A stretch of 64,000 bases of DNA from Amborella trichopoda. Taxonomy: Eukaryota; Streptophyta; Magnoliopsida; Amborellales; Amborellaceae. The translations under genes and the position numbers were made by a program. Below the pieces are notes generated by a model, which had not been told where the DNA came from, made no database searches, and saw nothing but the letters and a program-made list of their open reading frames with translations. This document shows positions 1 to 11,729 of this stretch, piece by piece. The stretch is from the NCBI RefSeq assembly GCF_000471905.2, contig NW_006494931.1:5208637-5272636 (forward strand). The letters run 5' to 3'. How positions within the stretch are numbered: position 1 is the first letter of the stretch; every line of letters begins with the position of its first letter.

Positions 1-675
1 ATATTTGATGATTCATCATTCTGAAGAACCCAACAAGCTCATATAGGGTCCACTAAGAAAGACACAAGTGGTTAAATTGTAAGAACCTTCCAGTTTTAAC
101 AACTTTTCTAAAATCTATTTCAAAACCTATTTTCAAAATTTTCTAAATCTTTTGATAAAAAAAATATTTGTGTCCTGCAGTAGTTTAAAAACGGATCGGT
201 GACCCTAATCGGGCACCTCAAAAACCCATCCGAATCGGTGAATCGGCAATCCGAATCGGGAATCGGCAGAATCGATTGGATTAAGCTTTAAAAAAATCTA
301 AAAAAATTATTGAAATTCATTATAAATGTTGTTTTTTAAGAATCCAATAAGAAATCGGGGTACTACATTATTAATTTTTAATTTTTATTTTTTCATCAAT
401 ATGTGAATATTGAGATATTTTTTCTCTGTATGAACTTATTTTGACTATTAAATTTACATCACACAAGAAAAATCATATAATTATCATGGATGAAATATAT
501 AATCATAGATGGACTATAATAAAGAATGGTTTTAATCGATAAAAAATGGCCACCAAAATCTCGAATTGGTGGAGATCATTATGTACTAAAATTGAACTTG
601 TTGGTTTACACTTTATAATTATTTTATTATACAAATAATAACAAATCCAACCTCTTATTTTTTAGAATAAATATT

Positions 676-1075
676 TGTTGTATTACGTTTGATCCTTTTT
701 TTTTGACAAAAACCTTTTATTTCTTATGACAGTAACTTTTTACTTATTTTTGTACAAGAAATGATTGTCGTATTACTTTTTTTTATTTATTTTTTAACAA
801 GGATCTTTTTTTTTTTTACAAGAACCTTATATTTTTTTACAATAAACTTTTATTTTTTGACAAGAAAAAGAAATTTTGTTGTATTTCCTTTTTTTTTTTT
901 TACAAGAACCTTATATTTTTTTACAATAAGCTTTTATTTTTTGACAAGAAAATTTTTTTTTGTTGTATTACCTTTTTTTTCTTTGACAAGAACCTTATGT
1001 TTTTTTTTAACAAAAAATATATTTTTTTTATAAAAACCTTTTATGTTTTTTGTAAAAAAAAATTATTTTGTAAAA
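676..1075. repeat. T-rich degenerate tandem repeat
   Basis: About four imperfect units of roughly 85-100 bp follow each other. They share the phrases TTGTATTAC, TTTTTGACAAGAA and ACAAGAACCTTATATTT. The open frame seen here (761-1033) is a low-complexity Phe/Leu/Thr string made by the repeat and is not a gene. The array lies inside the hAT element at 178-1569. Confidence 0.6.
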
Positions 1076-1097
1076 AAGAAAAAATTAATTTGTTTGT

Positions 1098-1185
1098 GAA
1101 GAAATGATGGCACCTGGGCAGGAATTGATCCCGCGACATCCAACGCACTAAAAAATTGCTCTAACCACCACGACAATTGTTAAAT
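1098..1185 (-). other. tRNA-like (SINE-head-like) segment
   Basis: On the minus strand, GTGGTGGTTAGAGC resembles a pol III A box. About 30 nt downstream, GGGATCAATTCC resembles a B box (GGTTCGANTCC). It resembles the SINE at 23852-23973. No clear poly(A) tail or TSD was found here, so a chance match or old relic is possible. Confidence 0.3.
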
Positions 1186-1577
1186 TGTGATATAAATAGG
1201 TCACTCAATAATTATATTATAGTTCTTTCTGAGCTATTACCTTGACGCAATTGTCTCACATCGAACCCACAGAACAAATTTGGTAAGGATAAATAGTCTT
1301 ATGCTGCCAAAGCTAGTTGCCCACGAAACACGCGTAGCCGTGTAGATTTGTGATGGAGCACGTCCCATTGAAAATGGGTGTCCATTGTAACTCAAAAATT
1401 TACAAAAATACCCCATTGTAACTAAAAAATTTACAAAAATGCCCTTTGTGACTCATGACGTCATGCGCATGTACAGAATCAGGCGAGTCATGATCACTGT
1501 ACAAAATCGTCGGTTCTTCTCTAGAATCGAGCGATTTCGTACCGACTCTCAGCGATTTTTAAACCACTGGTGTCCTG

Positions 1578-2956
1578 TGATTTAAAAAAATTAATTGATT
1601 TATTAAAATCATGTGCTTGAATTCCCTTTTATATTTCAAAAATCCTATATGTTTTCAAAAAAATTAAAATGGTTTTTTTTTAAAATAAAGGAGTTTGAAG
1701 CCAATGATGTTACCACATTACCGCCTTATCTAATCTCTTTGAAATAAGAAGAAAATCTAGGCAAACCTTCTTAGTAGGAGAAATCTTCTCAATACAAAAC
1801 CTCGAGCCACTCCAAACCTTAAGCTAAACACGTAGTTCTACGAAAATCCAAAAGGGAGAAGAAATATAGAAAGGTTGTCAAGTTCAAAAAAATTTTAAAA
1901 AAATTAACAATCGAAAGATTGTCAAGCCTAAGGATCAAGTAGCATGGCACAAAAAACCAGCTCAAGAATCCAAACTAGTGTGAGAAAACATCATAAGCAA
2001 AGCTCAATCCAAAAACCTTAAGATGAAAATGCAATAAGTGGATGAGTAGGACGCAACGGCAACTAACTCCACTAAATGGACTGGTGTGCCCTGCCCTCTG
2101 ACCATTTGATATTAGATGGACAGGTTAAGTGAGTTGTCAACAAGTGTCTACTTTTTTGCTACCTACTTATTTTTTGAAAGACATGCCAAAAACACCACAT
2201 TTTTAATTTTGATTATTTTTACATATTTTTCCTAACCTTAAAGTCTTTAAAAATATCTTAAAAATGCCTCAGAGAACCCCCAAGCGCCATACTGACCTAA
2301 GTCCACATTAGCCCACCAATCCCATGATTTACAGTACCCCAAATAGGGGTGGCAACGGGTCCAGTATAGGTCGGGTCCTGATAGACTCAGACCTAGACCC
2401 GAATAAAACCACTTGTACCCAGAATTGGACTGGTATCCGACGCTTACTCGTAGCGGTACCCATACTCATAGCCGTACCCGAGAGGATACCAATGACCCAG
2501 GCCAGGACCCGTACTCATAGCCGTACCCGAGACGATACCATTCATGAGGCATATGAGGGCTTATCCAGGCCGCTGATTGGGGTGGGGAAGATTCGAAACC
2601 GTTGGATTGGGTTCTAGGGAACATGCTGTGTAGCGAGAGATGAGAGAGAAGTAGGTGTAGATTATCTTAAGGAGAAAGAGAGAAGCTTGTTCTAGTGAGA
2701 GAGGTAGATTTTCTTAGAGACACAAAGGCTATTCCCGTGGAAAGAGAGAAAAAGTGGTCGCTCTCAGTCTAAATTTTCTAAGAGAGGGAGGTCGTTCAAA
2801 TTGTGTGGAGATAGAGGTCCTTTTGGTGAGCAAGGAGAGAGCTGATATGTAAGAGGGAGAGAGGTAGTCAGTGTGTCTGTCGTTCCCTCTTTACCTTTTT
2901 CTTTTCTTTTCTCCGCTACTTTGACAGACAATGCGATGGAACCTACAAAGAGAGAC
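1578..2956. other. Intergenic stretch without a gene; hAT end remnant and GA-rich tract
   Basis: No gene was recognised. At 2344 a sequence starting TAGGGGTGGCAACGGG matches the end type of the element finishing at 12450, but no partner end was found. Within it, a 20-bp phrase beginning TACTCATAGCCG is repeated at 2463 and 2512. From about 2630 to 2880 the sequence is rich in GAGA. Confidence 0.4.
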
Positions 2957-2961
2957 GGTGG

Positions 2962-4942
2962 TGAAAGAAAAACCTGTGATATTTTGGTCAGGAAATATAA
3001 TTTTTTTTTTTAATGATAATAATCACCTCTTTTTATTTTGGTAAAAAGATCACTTATGGATGGTCTTATTACAATCAATAAATATTTCAAAATAAACAGT
3101 ACATCAATAAAATAAAACTCAACCACTTGATGTCATTTATTCAATCTAATACTATACTTAAGAATATAAAATAAAAGAGCAAGAAAGTAAAAGAGAAGAT
3201 GCCGTAGATTACCTCAACCGGGCTTATTACACCCCACACCGAATCACCACATCCAATAGGGCAGGATCAGCGGTCTAGCTTCAATCTCGAACAGGGAAAG
3301 CTAATATCGGCCAAACTAGGTAACCACCATTAAATCTCTACAAAACCCTAATTCTAAAATAATTAGGCTCAAACCCTAATTTTTCCAAACCTTAAATTAG
3401 GTCATGAGAGAGAGGGAGAGTCTCTAGGGTTGGGGTGTCCCCCCTAGGGTTTCTAAGAGAGAGAGTTAGAGAGAGAAAATCAAAGAGGAGAGAGAGAGGC
3501 GTGGCCCCTAGAGAGGAGAGAGAGAGAGAGTTTATGGGAGAGAGAAGTGTGTAGAGATGGGGGAGAGCACCCTTATTTATAGTGAAATTTAGGTCTAAGG
3601 TTTCTTTAGGGTTTCCCATAGTTTGCATCTTTCTTGAGATTAAATATGGACTGTTGATCATGGTGACTTGTAGGATGAGAGATCTGAGCCATCCATTCCA
3701 TAGATGGGCCATCAACATTATGGAAGGTGCATGGACCATTATATCCATTTTCTTAAATCATTTTCCCATCAATATATTTAAATAAATTAAATCTATCAAA
3801 GATATAGTGCATACCATAAAATTGCATATTTCATCTCATATTTTCCATAAGAATATTTCAATAATATCAAGTCAAGATATTCTTTCAATAATCAAGATAA
3901 GATATGGTCAATATTTCATAATCAATATTTGACCATATGCTACAAGATATAGTTACCATATTCAATAAACTTGAACATAAAGCAACAAGAGAAGGTATCC
4001 AAGGGTGGGGCGTGCCACCCATGTATAGTATGTGGGGCCCCACCTAATACCCACATGGTGGGCCCATGTGTACTATGGGCTCCCATGTATTTTTAATAAA
4101 TATTTTAAAATTAAACAAAATAAATTTTAAAATATTATAACTTTGTAAATTAATAACTTCATTTTTATAAGTCTAAAAATAAGAAATAAAATATCAAATG
4201 ACTTATAAAAATTCAAATAATAAATCTAAAATAAAATGAACACAATTAAATAAATATGATGGGAAGTGGATCTATATGGTTCAGGAATTCTATCAACGAT
4301 CATGGGATACTCCACCTTTAACTGTGGACTACAGACCACACTTGCTTTATCAATCCAACCCAGTATTTCTCATGACCCACAGTCTAAGCAGGGGCTCATT
4401 AGTGGGTCACCAAAGTCTGCCCAAGGAGTCAAGGGGCGCAATCACAGTCTGTGGATTACAGGTCCTCTTCTAGAGATGAGTCAAGGTCACCACGACCTGA
4501 TGCAACCACAGCTCTTTGGTGCATAGGGGTGTCTCTCGCACATGCATACAGTTCACCCAAAAGGTGGATAACTAGCTTTCCCGAATGATCTATTGATATG
4601 CATGGCGTGTAATGGATCATGGATGAGATTTTGGCCCCCTGTCTCTGTAGGCCTACCATCACACACAAGGGTCACACAGTCCCTCGGCTCACTCATCTAG
4701 GCATAAGCCCTGACCTCTTCAAAGGCTAACCCAAAAACCCTTCTCGATTTATTCTTTATGTCCAGGTACCTTGGATTTCCAACCGACTAACCTAAATCGT
4801 CAAGCACAGTCTGGTATCAGCAAACATTATTTGTTTAGTATGGTCCTCAAAGGACCACACTCCCACTGAGTTTATATTCCACTATAATAAATGTTTTTCA
4901 TTACACATTCATAAAGCCTTTTCAAGCCACATAAACCCAACA
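2962..4942 (-). repeat. Copia 3' LTR (left copy)
   Basis: It starts TGAAAGAAAAACC and ends ACCCAACA on the plus strand; read on the element strand it begins TGTTGGGTTTATG. It contains GAGAGA tracts and AAACCCTAAT motifs. It is homologous along its length to 8747-10682. The inner border is marked by the polypurine tract at 4943-4953. Confidence 0.92.
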
Positions 4943-4953
4943 TCTCCCACTTT
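4943..4953 (-). other. Copia polypurine tract
   Basis: On the element strand the sequence is AAAGTGGGAGA, directly upstream of the 3' LTR start TGTTGGG. This is the expected primer site for second-strand synthesis. Confidence 0.8.
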
Positions 4954-5005
4954 ACTTTTGAAGGGCTTACATTCTCTCTTCCTCACTTTCTCTCATCCCT
5001 ATCTC

Positions 5006-5722
5006 TCACACACGTATTACAATAACATTAGGGACAACTCCCTTAGTAAGAGGGTCTGCAATCATCAAATCTGTTGATATGTAGCTGATCTCGATCTCCT
5101 TCAATCTCACATCATTTCTCAAGTGATAGAAGTATAGCTTGATATGCTTGGAATTCTTGTGAAATCGAGGCTCCTTAGATACACAAATAGCCTCCGTGTT
5201 GTCGCAGAAAATTTGCACTGCCTCACAACGTACATGATGGAAATTAAGTTGATTAAGAAACTTCTTAATCCACATAGCCTCCTTGGCTGCTAGACAACAT
5301 GCCACATACTCGGATTCTATGGTGGGCAAAGCCACAATATCTTGTTTCTTTGACTTCTAAAAAACTGGACCCCCTCCAAGCATAAACACATACCTAGATG
5401 TAGATTTCGCATCATCTGGATCTATGAGATAGCTTGCATCTGAATATCCCTCTATTGCTATTTCAGTTCTCCCCTTACATGCGAGCGTATAGTTCATGAT
5501 TCTCTTTAAATATCTGAGAATTCTTTTTACTGCTTTCCAATGCTCTTCTTTTGGATTGCTTTGGAAACGACTCACCAGACTCATGACGAAGGACAAGCCG
5601 TCACGACGTACATAAGAGACTCAATTGCGCTCCTGTATAACACTTTTTATGGCTCTTATATCCATGTCTTCGGTAGGATACATTTTATTACTAAGCTTTG
5701 TCTTTTTGTTAATTGGGGTTGA
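5006..5722 (-). pseudogene. Copia RNase H and reverse transcriptase C-terminus (broken)
   Basis: Two frames on the minus strand (5596-5357 and 5335-5006) carry the Copia RNase H motifs: YSDASY, then SEYVA, then CDNTEA, followed by the family's closing block ISYISTDLMIADPLTKG. The RNase H acidic residues can still be read. The frames are separated by a break at about 5340-5357, and the link to the upstream reverse transcriptase is interrupted by stops. The product would act on RNA-DNA hybrids in the virus-like particle. Confidence 0.88.
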
Positions 5723-6631
5723 CATGGGCTTGCACATACTCATATCAAACTTTTCCAGTATCCTCTTACAGTAGGTTGTCTGGGAAAGTTGGATAGTCTT
5801 CTCTCTCTTATTTCTTTTTTATCTTGATACCGAACACATATGAAACTTCTCCAAGATCCTTCATATCGAAGTGTTGTGCAAAGAAATTTTGCATCTCTAC
5901 TATTAGGGCAATTGAGCTATTGACAATTAGCATATTATCCACATATAATGATAGAAAGACCACATCACGCCCACTGACCTTTTGATATATGCAATAATCC
6001 TCACTATTTGTAGAGAACCCTGCAAGAGCAAGGGTCTCTTGGAATTTTATATATCACTGTCGCGATGCTTGTTTCAGGCCATAAGGGGATTTATTTAATT
6101 TGCATATTAAGTTTTCTTTTCTATTTTCCTCAAATCCCTCAGGTTGGGTCATGTAAATTTCTTCTTCTAAATCCCTATTTAGAAAGACTATTTTGACGTT
6201 CCTTTGATGAGCCTCAAAGTCAAAATGGGCTGCTATAGCTATAAGGATTCGAATGGATGGAAATTTGGTAGTAGGGGAAAAAGTTTCATCATAATCTATC
6301 CCTTTTTTTTAAGTGAAACCCTTTGCAACCAACCTAGCTTTGTATTTTTCTATTTTCCCTTCTGACTTCAACTTTTTCTTGAAAATCCACTGACAACCAA
6401 AAGCCTTACGCTTTTGACGTAGAGGTACTAATTTCCATACATGGTTTTGGTTAATGGAAGCATACTCATCTTTCATGGCTTCTACCCATTATTCCATTTA
6501 GGAAAGGTCAAGGCTTCACGGTGAGTTCTAGGTTCTGAATCTAGATCTTCCCCAACTTTATCAAAATGTTTTCCAAGGTAGACAAAATGTTCTAGGTAAA
6601 GAGGCGGTCTACTGACTCGATTACTTCATTT
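5723..6631 (-). pseudogene. Copia reverse transcriptase (heavily broken, YVDN active site)
   Basis: This stretch between the integrase and RNase H has many stops and frameshifts, but reverse transcriptase phrases can be read on the minus strand, notably VVFLSLYVDNMLI. The catalytic YVDD box is YVDN at 5934-5945: the second catalytic Asp (GAT) has become Asn (AAT). This change alone should abolish polymerase activity. The piece near 6500-6600 is the linker between integrase and reverse transcriptase. Confidence 0.8.
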
Positions 6632-7813
6632 TTATTCATGTAAATGTTCACTTTCTTTAGGGAATTCAGGATCAGGTTGGGTTGCTTTAGAAGTTTCAGG
6701 TTCAGGGTCTCGAACTACATCTTTGTTTTTAACCTCTTCATAAAAGTCGGCTTGTTTTCTACTCACCCTTGCTTCAAGGAACTCTTCCTCGAAGAAGTGA
6801 GCATCACGGATTTCAATAACAACACATGTTTCAAGGTTGTAGAATCGATACCCCTTATCGTGATCTGAGTAACTAATGAAAATGGTTTTGACAGTTTTGG
6901 GTTGCAATTTAGTTCTATTTTGATGTGGGATAAGGACATGGGCTGAGCAACCCCAAACTCTCAGGTGTTCAAGAGAAGGAGTACGACTTGTGAAAATTTC
7001 GTGAGGAGTAAGTGAGGCAGCTTTTGTAGGAGTCCGATTAAGGATGTAACATGCCGTTAATATAGCTTCTCCCCAAAACTCCAAGGAGAGATTTGTATGC
7101 CCCATCATACTCCTTACCATTTCCACTAAGGTCTTATTTTTTCTCTTAGCTACACCATTTTGTTTAGGAGTCTAAGGCATGGTGTACTGATGAATGATCT
7201 CATTTTCAATGCACAATTCTTTGAAAAGGTCAGATGAATATTCTCCCCCTCTATTGGTTTTAAGAACTTTGATTTTCAGATTGGTTTGATTCTCTACCTC
7301 AGCCTTATATTCTTTGAATTTTTTTAGGGCTTCTGATTTTGTTTGAATAAGGTACATATGGCCAAATCGCGAGTGGTCAGCTATAAAAGAGATAAAATAC
7401 CTTTTTCCACTTTTGGTGGTTACATTCATAGGTTCACATATGTCACTATGAATGATTTCAAATACGCTAGTAGCTCTTTTTGCCCTGGTGGTATTTTTCC
7501 TTATTAATTTTCCTTGCACACAAGACTCGCACACTTTCGATAAATCTCCCTTATAATTTTGAAGAATCTCATCCCTTTTTAATCTTTCCATTTGTTTGAT
7601 ATTAATGTGTCCTAACCTCATATGCCACAGGGTAGCATCCAATTCATTAAGGGACGAGACATAAGCAACATGTTCTTTTATATCAATAGTAAATAACCCA
7701 TCTACAAGTCGTTCATTATGATCACATATTTTGCCCTTTTGACCACCATTTTCTCTCCAATGAAAGTGATTATGAATCCAGCCATAGACATCTGATGAAC
7801 CGAAACCAAGCAC
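6632..7813 (-). pseudogene. Copia GAG-pre-integrase and integrase (catalytic residues lost)
   Basis: Two frames (7813-7172 and 7126-6632) cover this region. The first has the pre-integrase phrase TLWHMRLGHI, the zinc Cys pair in CESCVQGK, and the integrase core start HSDICEP with the first catalytic Asp. The block normally read as DRGGEY is NRGGEY (Asn codon 7253-7255), and the GVAERKN-type block has Lys instead of Glu (codon 7145-7147). Two of the three DDE residues are thus changed, both by G-to-A. The second frame continues with NLSLEFWGEAILTACYILNR and the C-terminal linker. A stop at about 7170 separates the frames. Confidence 0.9.
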
Positions 7814-8145
7814 TTTTTTATATCAAGAGCATAAAGTTCTTGCTTTAGGATCAAGGTGCTCTCACTCTTCAATTTCAGCTCAAAATCTCCAACTCCAAGT
7901 ACATAAGTATTCTGATTTCCTCCCATGTAAATAGGTTGTTGTCCTAGCCCCATGGGAGTGAAAGAACGAAAACTATCCTTGGTGTTTGTGACATGGTCGT
8001 AGCCCCCGAGTCAAGACACCAAGAGGCTCCCTTGGGGGTCAGCCAGTATAGACTCAAAAAACAAACATGTCAATTCCTTGTTGGTCCCTCGAGATTTGTT
8101 GAACCGAAAACTATTAACTATGTGGCCCACCTTCTTGCAAATAAA
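7814..8145 (-). pseudogene. Copia zinc knuckle and protease segment (broken)
   Basis: On the minus strand a degenerate zinc knuckle (CKKVGH) has lost its first and last cysteines. Downstream the aspartic protease motif DSGATT is readable at 8012-7995, followed by a frameshift. Another frame (7953-7702) carries the protease C-terminal part and overlaps the pre-integrase region. Confidence 0.7.
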
Positions 8146-8670
8146 TCAAGTTTGAGTCTCTTTCATTGCTCCTTTATTTCTAAAATAATTTCTTCCATTT
8201 TTTTTCTTAAATTTAAAAGAGGTTGGATATTTTACCATATGTATAACATCATTTGGAGTTTGCCTTGAATTCCTCATCTCTTCTTCTGATTTGATTGTAG
8301 TGATGAACTCCTCAACTTTTGGTGCCTTTCTTTTTGCAAAGAGGGAAGATATAAAAGTCTCCCATGAATTAGGAACTGAATTCATAAGATGAATCACTTG
8401 CATAGATTCATTGGGTTTCATGCCTGTGTCTGTCATGGAAAACAAAAGAATGTGTTTGCATCTCAGATTCCTCCTCTTCCAATTGGCATACTCGTCTTTG
8501 TTTTCTTGAGATGAGTTGTCAGTTGGATGACAAGGTCGATCCTCAAAGAGTACCTCATGCAAGTTTTCCTCATAAAGCACAAATTTGATTTTTCTTTTCT
8601 AAGAAGTAAAGTTGGTCCCATCAAACTTTTCAGCTTTCAAAATCTTTGAGATGAAAGTATGAGCAGCCAT
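8146..8670 (-). pseudogene. Copia gag (capsid-like) fragment
   Basis: The likely start is the ATG at 8670, about 60 bp inside the primer site. The frame begins MAAHTFISKILKAEKFDGTN, then meets a TAG at 8601-8599 and reopens to 8146. The open part has the Copia gag pattern with HLMNSVPNSWETF and VEEFITTIKSEEEM. The product would form the virus-like particle. It is inactive because of the stop. Confidence 0.78.
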
Positions 8671-8730
8671 ACCTTTCTATTCTCAAGCAAAGAAAAATAA
8701 CAAAAGGCTCCTAATGACAACCAAGTAAAA

Positions 8731-8745
8731 CCAGCTCTAATACCA
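8731..8745 (-). other. Copia primer binding site (initiator tRNA-Met)
   Basis: The minus strand reads TGGTATTAGAGCTGG, one nucleotide inside the 5' LTR. It matches the complement of the initiator tRNA-Met 3' end (TGGTATCAGAGC) except for one C-to-T change. Confidence 0.85.
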
Positions 8746-8746
8746 A

Positions 8747-10682
8747 TGAAAGAAATACCTATGTAATATTTTGCCAGGGAATACATTTTTTTTAATGATA
8801 ATAATCACCCTTTTTTATTTATCACCTACAGATGGTCTTATTGCAATCAATAAATATTTCAAAATAAAACAACACAATAATAAAATAAAACTCAACCACT
8901 TGATGCCATTTATTCAACCTAATACTATTCTTGAGAATATAAAATAAAAGAGCAATAAAGTAAAAGAGAAGATGCCGCAGATTACCTCAACTGAGCTTAT
9001 TACACCCCACACCAAGTCACCACATCCAACGGCGCGGGATCAACGGTCTAGCTTTAATCTTGAATCAGGAAAGCTAATTTCGGTCAAACTAGATAACCAC
9101 CCTTAAATCTCTACAAAACCCTAATTCTAAAATAATTAGGCTCAAACCCTAATTTTTTCAACCCTTAAATTAACTCATGAGAGAGAGGGAGAGTCTCTAG
9201 GGTTGAGGCGTCCCCCTTAGGGTTTCTAGGAGAGAGAGTTAGAGAGAGAAAATCAGAGAGGAGAGAGAAAGGTGTGGCCCTAGGGAGGAGAGAGAGAGTT
9301 TATAGGGGAGAGAGAGGTGTGTATAGATGAGGAGAGCACCCCTATTTATAGTGAAATTTAGGTCTAGGGTTTCTTTAAGGTTTCCCATAGTTTACATCTT
9401 TCTTGAGATTAAATATAGACCGTTGATCAAGGTGACTTGTGGGGTGAGAGATAGAAGTCAGTCATTCCATAAATGGGCCATCAACATTATGGAAGGTGTA
9501 TGGACCATTATCTCCCTTTCTTTAAAATATTTTCCCATCAATATATTTAAATAAATTAAATCTATCAAAGATATAGTGCATACCATAAAATTGCATATTC
9601 TATCTCATATTTTCCATAAGAATATTTCAATAATATCAAGTCAAGATATTCCTTCAATAATCAAGGTAAGATATGGTCAATATTTCCTAATAAGTATTTG
9701 ACCATATGCTACAAGATATAGTTACCATATTTAATAAACTTGAACACAAAGCAATAAGAGAAGGTATCCAAGGGTGGGGCGTGCCACCCATGTATGATGG
9801 GCCCATGTGTACTATGTGCCCTTATGTATTTTTTAATAATATTTTAAAATTAAACAAAATAAATTTTAAAACATTATAACTTTGTAAATTAATAACTTTA
9901 TTTTTATAAGTCCAAAAGTAAGAAATAAAATATCAAATGACTTATAAAAATTCAAATAATAAATCTAAAATAAAATGAACACAATTAAATAAATATAAAG
10001 GGAAGTGGATCCATATGGCTCAGGAATTCTATCACCGATCATGGGGTACTCCAATTTCAACTATGGACTACAGACCACACTTGTTTTATCAAATCGACCC
10101 AGCATTTCTCATGACCCACAGTCCAAGCATTGGCTTATTAGCGGGTCACCAAAATCTGCCTGATGAGTCAAGGGGTCACAATCCCAGTATATAGATTACA
10201 GGTCCTCCCTAAGAGATGAGTCAAGGTCACCACAATCTGATGCGACCACAACTCTATAGTGTATAGGGGTTTTTCTCTTACATGTATACGCTTCATCCAA
10301 AAGGTGGATAACTGGCTTTTTCGAACGATCTATCGATATGCATGCCGTGTGATAGATCATGGATGAGGTTTTGGCCCCCGGTCTCTGTAGGCCTACCATC
10401 ACACACAAGGGTCACATAGTCCCTCGGCTCACTCATCTAGGCATAAGCTCCGACCTCATCAAGGGCTAACCCAAAAACCCTTTTCTGTTTATTCCTTATC
10501 CCAAGTACCTTGGGTTTTCCAACCGAATAGTCTAGATCGTCAAGCACAATCTGGTATCAGCAAACATCATTTGCTTAGTATGTTCCTCGAGGGACCACAC
10601 TCCCACGGAGTTTATGTTCCACTATAATAAATGTTTTTCATTACACACTCATAAGGCCTTTAAAGGCCACATAAACCCAATA
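8747..10682 (-). repeat. Copia 5' LTR (right copy)
   Basis: It starts TGAAAGAAATACC and ends ACCCAATA on the plus strand and is homologous to 2962-4942. Compared with the left copy it lacks a short segment near 9797 (the left copy has an extra GGGGCCCCACC-type piece near 4035). No gene lies within it; the short frames are by-products. Confidence 0.92.
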
Positions 10683-10687
10683 GGTGG

Positions 10688-10917
10688 TGGATAGGGTTTC
10701 AAGGCTGAGAGAGGGAGAGAGCTCAGAGAGGGAGATGACTGGTGGCCGGATTTGGGGATTTAGGGTTTGGGACCTCAATGTCGAATAGAGAGAGGGAGAG
10801 AGATGAGAGATCAAAGAGTGAGAAAGGCAGTTGAGTTGCGGACTTGCAGAGGCGTATTTGGAGATTCAAGGTTTGGGTTGGGTAAAAATGATGGGATATA
10901 TTGAGTCGGGGACTTAA
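10688..10917. other. GA-rich flank without a gene
   Basis: The sequence right of the Copia TSD is rich in GAGAGA and GGGTTT. No gene or TE end was identified. Confidence 0.4.
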
Positions 10918-11335
10918 GTTTTATTGTTGATTAAGAAAAGGAAATTACAACATTAAAGATAATAAGAGAAGGCAGCAAAGCACCACCCCTAGCCAAATAG
11001 TCTATCAAAAAGTTTACTTCACGGTAAACATGGGTGAAAGAAACTGACATGGTTTCCACCAAATCCATAACATGCAAAGGGATCAGAGCTCCCAAGGGAC
11101 CTTCCGCTCTTTTTAACACCATCTAATAACATTCAAATAATCCCCTTCAATCCAACAATTTCTACCAAGATTCCTCTCAGCCAAGATTTTCACCTCGCTC
11201 AGTAAAGCACTTAATTCAACAAAATTGGCAATTTTGACCCAATCGAACCGGCATAGGAAAAAAGGATATTACCGGAATAGTCATGCAAAACACCACCTAT
11301 CCTAGATAGGCTCATATTACCCAAAGAACTAAACT
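10918..11335 (-). pseudogene. LINE 3' end fragment with RNase H tail
   Basis: The frame 11122-10931 contains FTHVYREVNFLIDYLARGGA, the closing motif of the RNase H domain found at the end of plant L1-type LINE ORF2. The same block occurs in the LINEs at 14498-18053 and 49345-52200. After it comes a short 3' tail with AATAAAA on the minus strand. Upstream, decayed RNase H sequence reaches about 11335. The reverse transcriptase is absent, so this is a 5'-truncated relic. Confidence 0.7.
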
Positions 11336-11729
11336 TCACCCTTCAAATTACAAAGGTTAAAGATAGAGAGAGTTGTGAAGGGTGGATTTATTAATTTTGT
11401 AGTTTAATTTTTAAAAAAGTTACTTTTTGTGATATCTTCATCATTAAGTAAAGGTAATTTTATAAATATTACTACAGGACAAGGGGTACTACTTTTGTCA
11501 TCTCTATAAAGGGTAAAGTTGAAATTTTTACTAAAAGACAAGGGCACTCTACGAATAAAAAATTCCAAGACACTAACTTCCAAAATGCCATCGTACTTTT
11601 ATAAAAATTTCAAATTTGCTATTGTTTAATAGTTAAGTTATCTATTAAAATAATTTTTAAACAAAAAGTAATCATCTTTTTGATATATACACTCATTACA
11701 ACCCCTTCTAATTTTAACATTTCTATTTT
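11336..11729. other. AT-rich stretch without a gene
   Basis: No gene, TIR or LTR was recognised in this interval. Confidence 0.4.

Larger units (their letters stand above)
178..1569. mobile_element. Non-autonomous hAT-type transposon with perfect 8-bp TSD
   Basis: The left end CAGTAGTTTAAAAAC and the reverse complement of the right end, CAGTGGTTTAAAAAT, form a terminal inverted repeat (TIR). The element is flanked by the identical 8-bp sequence GTGTCCTG at 170-177 and 1570-1577, the TSD length of the hAT superfamily. No transposase is visible, so it would need transposase from elsewhere. Both ends carry repeats of AATCGG/CGATT type near the TIR. The interior holds a T-rich tandem array (about 676-1075) and a tRNA-like segment (about 1098-1185). 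Confidence 0.8.
2962..10682 (-). mobile_element. Ty1/Copia LTR retrotransposon, complete but defective
   Basis: Two LTRs of 1.94-1.98 kb enclose 3.8 kb of internal DNA coding on the minus strand. The 5-bp TSD GGTGG lies at 2957-2961 and 10683-10687. In element orientation the order is 5' LTR (8747-10682), tRNA-Met primer site, gag, protease, integrase, reverse transcriptase, RNase H, polypurine tract, 3' LTR (2962-4942). Integrase before reverse transcriptase defines Copia. The LTRs differ by scattered substitutions and indels, so the insertion is not recent. The first dinucleotide of the 5' LTR is TA rather than TG. All reading frames are broken. Confidence 0.95.

Noticed and set aside
761-1033. 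90-aa hydrophobic protein
   Set aside because: Phe/Leu/Thr low-complexity translation of a T-rich tandem repeat.
3392-3785. Two overlapping frames at the left LTR, with a similar one at 9327-9554
   Set aside because: They lie within the non-coding Copia LTRs and recur only because the LTRs are duplicates.
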